A program made the translations under genes and the position numbers. A model generated the notes under the pieces. It saw only the letters and a list, made by a program, of their open reading frames with translations, did not search any database and was not told the origin of the DNA. DNA of 64,000 nucleotides, taken from positions 477,543,159 to 477,607,158 of the forward strand of contig OX422221.1 of assembly GCA_949130495.1 (NCBI GenBank), given 5' to 3'. The number at the start of each line of letters is the position of its first letter. Within the stretch, counting starts at the first letter, position 1. Below, in pieces: positions 57,235 through 64,000 of this stretch. This stretch comes from Sambucus nigra. Taxonomy: Eukaryota > Streptophyta > Magnoliopsida > Dipsacales > Adoxaceae.

Positions 57235-58360
57235 CTAGCATATAACCCGCGCAATGCGCGGGCGTATTGTATAATTTCTTTAAAATACACTGGACAAATT
57301 TTAACAAATCAAATAAGGATCCAACCATAAAACAAACTTTTTCATACTAACACTACTTGTTAAGAGTGAATAATTTACAATCCATAATTAACAATCCTAA
57401 TCCTTACAACAATATGATTTTTATATTTGTAAATTAGCATAACAAATAAAATGAATCTTACACTTTAAGACTTTCAATGGATGGTACCCACCCTTGGTAT
57501 ATTACATAAGATGCCTCTCTCTCTCTCCAAATAATAAATGAAGCCAACTAAACCAATTTCAAAAAGACTGTTTATAAATATCTAGAATTGGTTCAACATG
57601 ACTTCCTTCACTAAAGTCAAAGATCTTGGTGCAAATGAATGTTCAAAGATCTAAATTCCTCTATTCCACGGTGAAACATGAATGGCATTGCCCACCCAAC
57701 TAGGAGTTGATACTTTTCCAAACCCTCTTCAGTGCTTACAATCATAAAACTGAAACCTCGAAGAATAATTTTTTCATTCACAAAACTATGTCAAAAATAT
57801 TATTTCAGTGCTTGAGCCGGAACATATGTGTTTGTGTATGCAAAAGAACTAACATTCAACCCACTAAGAACCACCCAAGTTCTGTAGATCTAAGCAAAAT
57901 TTCATAAAGGAAAAAAAAATCTAAACGATGGATTGAAAGTAAGAGGAGAGGCTCACAGGGAGAAAGAACCCGTAAGGGACATGAGGGCTCATCACAACTC
58001 GACGGTGGCTTTTGCTATGACCTGGTAGAGAGATTTGGGAGAAATGAGGGTTCTTCGTGAGGTGAATAGAGGGGGAGAGAGAGAATGGAATGTTGACAAA
58101 AACCCAATTGTTGTTGCATCTGACCTTCAATCTTTTTGTAGGGACACGGCTTGTAAACGGGTAGTAGAAGTAGAAGGGCGGGGAGCTAAACCGATAGAGA
58201 GAGAAAATAAGACAGAAGGGCAATGATAGGAAAGTTGGGTAGTCACGTGGGTAATTGAGGAGTTTTTTTTTTAACTTTTTATATATTTCCGTAGAAATGA
58301 ATGGAGAACTGTATTTATTAGATGTCATTAACTTCTAATACAATTGTATTACTATTAGAG
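57235..58360 (-). mobile_element. Non-autonomous Helitron
   Basis: On the minus strand the 3' end is the hairpin CCCGCGCATTGCGCGGG (57246-57262), seven bases, then CTAG followed by T, the standard Helitron terminus. A likely 5' end is CTCTAATAGTAATACAATTG at about 58360 (Helitrons usually start TC with CTA-rich sequence). Length is about 1.1 kb, without helicase. Frames inside show no known host gene fragment. It begins about 50 bp right of element D. Confidence 0.75.
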
Positions 58361-61300
58361 GTATAATATCGATATTCTTACATATTGATTGTGGCAAATA
58401 CCATTGAAGGGTGTATGTAACTTATGCTTTAGTATCCAAACTCTACTCCCCTGTTGAAATCAGGGATTCAGTTTCTTTTGTTGACATTTGCTATGTATTT
58501 CAGATTCTATTTTAGAGAGGTGCAAATATGATTGATGTGAGTGGTTTTTTTCTTCTTCTTCTTCATAATAAGGTGTTAGATGCGCATTCAGTGTCGCCGC
58601 TCAATGCGTGTTTGGTGGATGTGTCAAGTGTAAGTACACTTTGGGGTGCGTTAAGTGTGAGTACACATTCTTAAAATCTTCCTTGAACAAGTTAGTTTTA
58701 CACTATTTGATGTTTGGATCAATTCAATGTCTATTTACGCATGCAAACTTGAGGCCATCCTCATGAATAAAGTCGGGGATCTTTGAGCTTAACAATGATC
58801 GATACTGATACATATATTTTTGAGTTAGTGTCATATTGAATTCTGAGTGTACAGATCCTATCTATGTTTGAATATTGCATTAGAGTTGTGCATTACTATG
58901 CTTGGTCTTGATTTTCAACACGATAAATGTTATTTTTTCTCACCCATTTGTTATGAGAATAAAGAGGGTGTTGATTGAGTGAGTTGTTTAGTTCTTAATT
59001 TTACTTCATACAACTAAGCATTAGGTCTATTTCTTTATATGCGTCTGGATTTACTTTTATAAGTTTTATAATGCAGTAAGTTTTGTTGAATCTCTATCCA
59101 TGGCCATTTAAAGTAGTTTATTTGCTTCCAAAGGTATATATGCACTCCTTCATCTCTCACTATTCATTACTAAAGTCCAATTTCCCTGGCTTCATCTTTA
59201 CTACTATTGATACTTCAAATAAATTCATAACTATTTTTTTAGTTACATAGTTGCCCTTCACTCTATCATGGTCCATTTATAAAATTTGGAACTGAAATAG
59301 TGCCAAATTACATTTAAATTCATAAATGTAAAATTTTAATTTCTTTACTTTTCACTGAATTTTTTTGGATTTTCAAAATGATCCCTTAAATTGTCTTTGT
59401 TTTTTATTGTTTGGTTTTGCATTGTAACAAGAGTAAAAGCGCAAGCACCATTCGGCTGATTCAATGGTTGTAGGGCACTGTAAGAACAAAACTGTATGAG
59501 CTAAAAGTAAAGAAGTCCATGGTAATTTGTCACGCATGATTTGGAATTAACATTTGGACCTGAAACAGTTGTAGAAGTTTTTTGTACTTTATATCCCTTA
59601 ATGAATATGGGAGTTGGTGATATAATTTTGTTTATTGTAAATGCATATTGATTTTAAATCATTTCATGATATGTATGTTTGATTGTTTTGTTTCTATGAT
59701 GAGTTGTGAGTTCCCTCCTAAGAATATTTTATATTTGAATCTGCTTTTCGTTATGAGTTCTCTCCAAAGAGTATGCCATCTATACATAAATTGTGGTAGT
59801 GCACTTTTATTGATTCTTTCCCATATTTTGTTGAATTACTATGTACACATTTTCTTTGGTTGCTTTTGTATTTCCCATTTGCAGGTCTCCCAGGTGTTTG
59901 AGCATATGACCCACTTGATCTGGTGATTTCCCTTTGCTTAAAATAATTTGGTGTGATCCATTAATAAACTAACAAAAAGCTTGCGTGCCATCGGTGTTTT
60001 ATGTGCAAATAATGTTTTTTGAATATGCTCAGGTTAACAAATTTATACACGAATTTGAGCTGTCTTTTGTTGATATATTTAGATTTTTAATATAATCACT
60101 GGTTTGGTAAGTGAGGATATGTGTGTATAAATACACTGGAAATGTTTTGTGATGAATTGGGGGAAGTTAAGGTTTTTCTAACTTGCATACTTCAACAGAA
60201 TTAAAGTGTGTTTTTTGCTATATAAAATGCATGATTAACGTGTGTTAAGCCCCAGTATCCCGGATTTTTTATATTCTACCATGCTGATTGTGACTTAAGC
60301 CTGAGTTCACTACTTATTTTTAATTTACTTAGCACCTTGATTTAAATTGGGAGCTTCTTAATTATTTGTCCTTAGAGGGAAGCACAGGGTAGAACATGAC
60401 TGTGAAGTTGATTATTTAAATTTCAATATTTAAAAAAAGACTTTGGCATTGTACGTGCTATCGGTGCAACATGATGTTGTATACATGTTACACATGTATA
60501 CATGTTACACAATGTTGTGTCTTTCTCTAATTTTTGGGGTTCCCTCTGAAATTCGGTGGCCTTTTAAGGTTTTGTTAACTTTTATTCTTATTTTGTTTCC
60601 TTTAGCACCTCTCTCTAATTTTGTGTTTTTTTCCGTAAAACTACGGTCTTAATTTTTTTTTTTTTTTTTTTTTTACATTTACTAATTATTTTTCTTCGTT
60701 GCAGGTATTATCTGTCCTAACTCTCAAACTCCCACGTATACCTTTTTTCATATCAGAAATTTTAATCTTTACATTATCTCCGATTCTCTAACTATCTCTG
60801 TTTTTTACTAACTCTATCTGTCTCTTTGTTTTCACTTCTAATCTCAAAGCTTACACACAACTATTGCATTGTACTCATGATGTCCAATTTATCTAGCAAG
60901 CAATATAGGTTCATCTAGAATATTCTTTTGTACTTTTTATACTAACTCTGGGAGTTTTGTTTTTTTGTTTGATGTTGTGATAATTTAGGTAGTGTTTGTA
61001 GGGTCTATAAGTACAAGAATTAAGAAATATGTTTAGGTAGTGTTTGTAGGCATAAATAATTTTGTCAGTAGGCAGGCATTGCCGGTGTAACATCCGCATC
61101 CACATCACAGGATCGCGTTATGAATGTGTTAGCACTTTTTTCTGTATTATTTTGTATTTGAAATTTGTGATGAACTTGAGAATTAGTTCACTATTGGTGC
61201 AACTTGACTAGTGAATAGTTCTCATTTTTAATAGTAGTTTGTTATACTATTGTAAAGCTACTGTTGCTATTATAGTGACTCTTTAATGCTGAATGTTTTA

Positions 61301-61534
61301 AACTGTTAAGTGTCTGTCTTATGTCTCATGTTCATTTTTGGGGTATTGTATGCCTTCCAATGTTTACTTCTTTCATTAATTATTAAATTTAAGATTGATG
61401 AAAACTGGACGAAATTTGTGATGTTCAATCTTTATGGTTAATTAGATTACATGTGTTTCTATGTCATGATAGTTTATTGGGCTCGAAATCCTAGGGTATG
61501 CTTGCGGCCCTCATGTGTCGTAGACCCATGTGGT
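58361..61534. other. Intergenic sequence, no gene seen
   Basis: AT-rich. Short frames exist (59648-59926, 60443-60652) but none resembles a known protein. A run of T at about 60650-60675 and short direct repeats near 58620-58670 (AAGTGTAAGTACAC and AAGTGTGAGTACAC) are the only structures noted. Confidence 0.5.
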
Positions 61535-64000
61535 TGTAATACCCCATATTTCTGCGTATTTAGAATTTAATTAATTGGGTAATTAAATAGAAAATACGTC
61601 TTAATTTAAATTAAGTGAGTAGAGTAATTTAATATGATTTAATAATAATTATGATTATTAAGCGTAAATAATAATTGTGATTATTAAATATTAATCAAGA
61701 GTTAGATACTGATGAATATTATGATTCAAATTTACTAAGTGTGAATAGTAAATGTTGATAATTAATTTGTACGACATAGCGAGAGATATGGACGTACTCG
61801 ATTATACCTCAACCGAGTGTCGCGTGTACACTAAATTGAGGATGAGTTAGGAAAAATATTTTTGGGTGTCTCAAATGATAATTTCGAGGTCACAGATGAT
61901 TCCGAATGGGTCAAATTAGTCAAAATAGTATACCCGGGGGTACTAGTCGAGTACCGGGGTATTTTTGGGCTAAATCGGGACTGTACGGGGGCAATTTAGT
62001 CTTTTGGCAAATGGGGGTGAGGAGACCTATGAATTTTGGAGTGTTTTATCAGCAGATTAAAAGTGGGGTTAGGGTTAGAAACCTCATAACACAAAGGAAA
62101 GGCATTAGAGAGAGAAGAGAGATTAATCTCAAAGCTTAAGGGAAAATTGGTGAAGAATTCAAGGGGTTCTTGCACCACAAACTAGTTGAGAAGGAAGATT
62201 GGAGGAGAAAGGCAATCAATCACCAACAACAATCACGAAATCAGATCTTTTCTGAATAAGGCAAGTGGTTATTTGCAAATTATTTTGAGTTATAATATCC
62301 ATGCGTAGGATTTATGTATAAACGATTTTGATTAATATTCTTGGAGAAAAAGAATTGATTGATTGCATTTTTGGGTAGAAATAGCATGTAGTTAGATTTA
62401 TATCTGTGGAGGATTGAAAATCAGAGGAACCATGATTATTAATACGAATTAAAATATGGGTTTATGATTTAGAAAATTGGAAGAACATATTTTTAGGGTT
62501 CTTGAATAATTAGAAGATTTGAATTATTCTAGGCTAAATTTGTGAAGATTTATAATGTTTAAATCGTTGGAAATCATCCTAAAGTATGTAGGAATGATTA
62601 GAAATCATTGGTTTCGAGTTTGGTGTGTTATCATGTAAGTTGGATAATTGGGAATGGTGAGAAAACGCATGAGGAAGACGAACTGCACATGCACCTGCTC
62701 GATCGATGTTCCTGGTTGATCGATCGACCCAGGCTGATTCTGAGCTCTTTTGTTGGTTGAGTTATAATCATTTGCCAATGGTTGGGGGAAACCTTGGGGA
62801 TAACGTTGTACCTATGTAGGGACTTAGAGAGTACTAGTAGGTGTATTGTGGAGGTCCGTTAAAATCACAGAGTGCGAGATTGGAAGTGATGAACCAACGA
62901 GGATAAACCGATCGAGTAGTATATCGAAAATTCGGGATTTGAGTTACGGAGAGAGTAAACGTAATCCTCAGGGGTATATCAGTAGGTTAGAGATAGCTTA
63001 ACTACTGAAATGAATAAAGGGGTAACTAGGACCTTTAGAGTTGTGTGAATACTCAATTAAAATACGATAGTGAGATAAATTGTAAATAAATAAGTACGGT
63101 GAGTATTAAAGAGAAAATGTTACGTACGAACACTATTATTAGGTTGTGTGTATACCTACTGAATTATATAAATACTTAGGTGGTGAGAATTTGGGGTCGA
63201 GGTGATTATTCTGAACCACTTCATGAAATGAATTTGGGGTCAAGGTGACATTCCGAACCAAACTCTTACTTAGTATCGATGGACCATTCCGAACCAAGAG
63301 CCCTTGATATGTGTTAAGAGGACATATTAGTAATAAATGAATTTATAAGTATATGTTGTGTGTGAAATATATAATGTATTAATAATCTACTTGTGCGTGT
63401 TAGTAGATAATTAGATGCCGCGATTATATCTAAAAGCAAATTAAGTAGGTACACTTAATTATCAAATGGTAAAAGATAACAAGGCGTGAACAGCTATCTA
63501 AGTATATAAATCATGAGATATGGCAACTATTACATATTAAATGGGCGGAATGGGAACTTGGTAGCATAGATGAGTTCAGTTGAATACCATAGTTCAGTTA
63601 GCTTGAGTAGTAAAGCCAGGTGGGTTGGGTACAGGACGTTAGGCGTGCACGATAGATGAGGGGTGAGGTAACTCAAGGGAGTGTACGCGAAATCTTAACA
63701 TGTGTAATCAATAACTCATCTTATTGTGATAATCACTTGCAAAATATTTTCAAAACGTTTTGAGTACTAACTCTTGCTATTAAAAATATTTTCAAAACCT
63801 TTTAGGTGTCCAGCCACAGGGACACCAGACTTGAAAATTTTGTTCAAGGACTCATAGCTGCAGCTTTGTGGAGCTGGCAGAACTTTGCATAGACGCTTCA
63901 TCTATTCAGGTCTAGTGTAGGATCTCATTATAGTACTCTCTATTGGGACATGTTGTCCACAGTCTCTATTCAGATTTCAATTTTGGATTATGTGGATTTT
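61535..64000 (+). mobile_element. Start of a second Tekay/Del-type LTR, cut by the window end
   Basis: The sequence begins TGTAATACCCCATATTTCTG, like the minus-strand start of the LTR at 39484 (TGTAATATCCCG). About 2.3 kb in, AGGTGTCCAGCCACAGGGAC is followed by ACC and then CATAGCTGCAGCTTTGTGGA. This matches the Tekay LTR segment around 29285 and 37115 read on its own strand. It is in plus orientation, and at least 2466 bp long without reaching its end. No coding part is visible. Confidence 0.75.

Noticed and set aside
57921..58328. 135-codon minus-strand frame inside the Helitron
   Set aside because: Low-complexity Phe/Ser/Pro-rich translation with no known domain and no splice or start context.
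1..64000. CRISPR arrays, bacterial operons, rRNA or tRNA genes
   Set aside because: No regularly spaced direct repeats, no ribosomal RNA sequence and no full tRNA were seen; the DNA is plant nuclear in character.

Overview
The window is nuclear DNA of a flowering plant, most likely a eudicot. It has AT-rich intergenic sequence, GT-AG introns, long (AT)n, (CT)n and (CA)n tracts, and dense plant-type mobile elements: Ty3 Tat and Tekay/Del lineages, Ty1-copia, CACTA, hAT-like MITEs, a Helitron and an Au-like SINE. Only two host genes are convincing. Everything else recognisable is transposon, much of it nested and decayed. The species cannot be named from this sequence.

Layout. 1-5375: the 5' part of a minus-strand Ty3 Tat-lineage retrotransposon (LTR, primer site, gag, protease, RT, RNase H, second RNase H). 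5376-11719: a decayed minus-strand CACTA TNP2 transposase, a large foldback element, a hAT-like MITE sitting in a TA repeat, and a CACTA terminus. 13977-24725: a complete eight-exon plus-strand gene for an N-myristoylated CDK-like kinase (about 642 residues) whose introns hold MITEs. 24800-25720: small inverted-repeat elements.

26945-48420 is a nest of elements. A decayed Ty1-copia element (PBS at 27546; gag, protease and integrase at 41016-43350; RT and RNase H at 47140-48420) was entered at TSD GTTTC by a short-LTR element without RT (27640-41007). That element was entered at TSD ATTAA by a 10.7 kb Tekay/Del-type chromovirus with about 3 kb LTRs (28788-39484, minus). The copia region between integrase and RT was separately entered at TSD GGT by a 3.6 kb CACTA element (43422-47020). 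That CACTA encodes a TNPA/Transposase_24-like protein and holds a piece of a different copia integrase joined to a second CACTA end.

49399-50076 is the last exon of a UPF0301 (DUF179, YqgE/AlgH-like) gene on the minus strand, with a 56-bp tandem duplication across its stop codon. Upstream lie an Au-like SINE, a plasma-membrane H+-ATPase exon remnant and two further short LTR elements (52599-54863 and 55249-57183). A Helitron (57235-58360) and the start of a second Tekay-type LTR (61535 onward) follow.

The least ordinary signal is a family relationship among the three short LTR elements at 27640, 52599 and 55249. All lack recognisable RT or integrase and share an initiator-Met primer site. 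All have a short perfect stem just upstream of the LTR TATA box, and two of them share an unrecognised protein segment. The CACTA family is also notable for arrays of long palindromes in its subterminal regions. Both are worth checking computationally.
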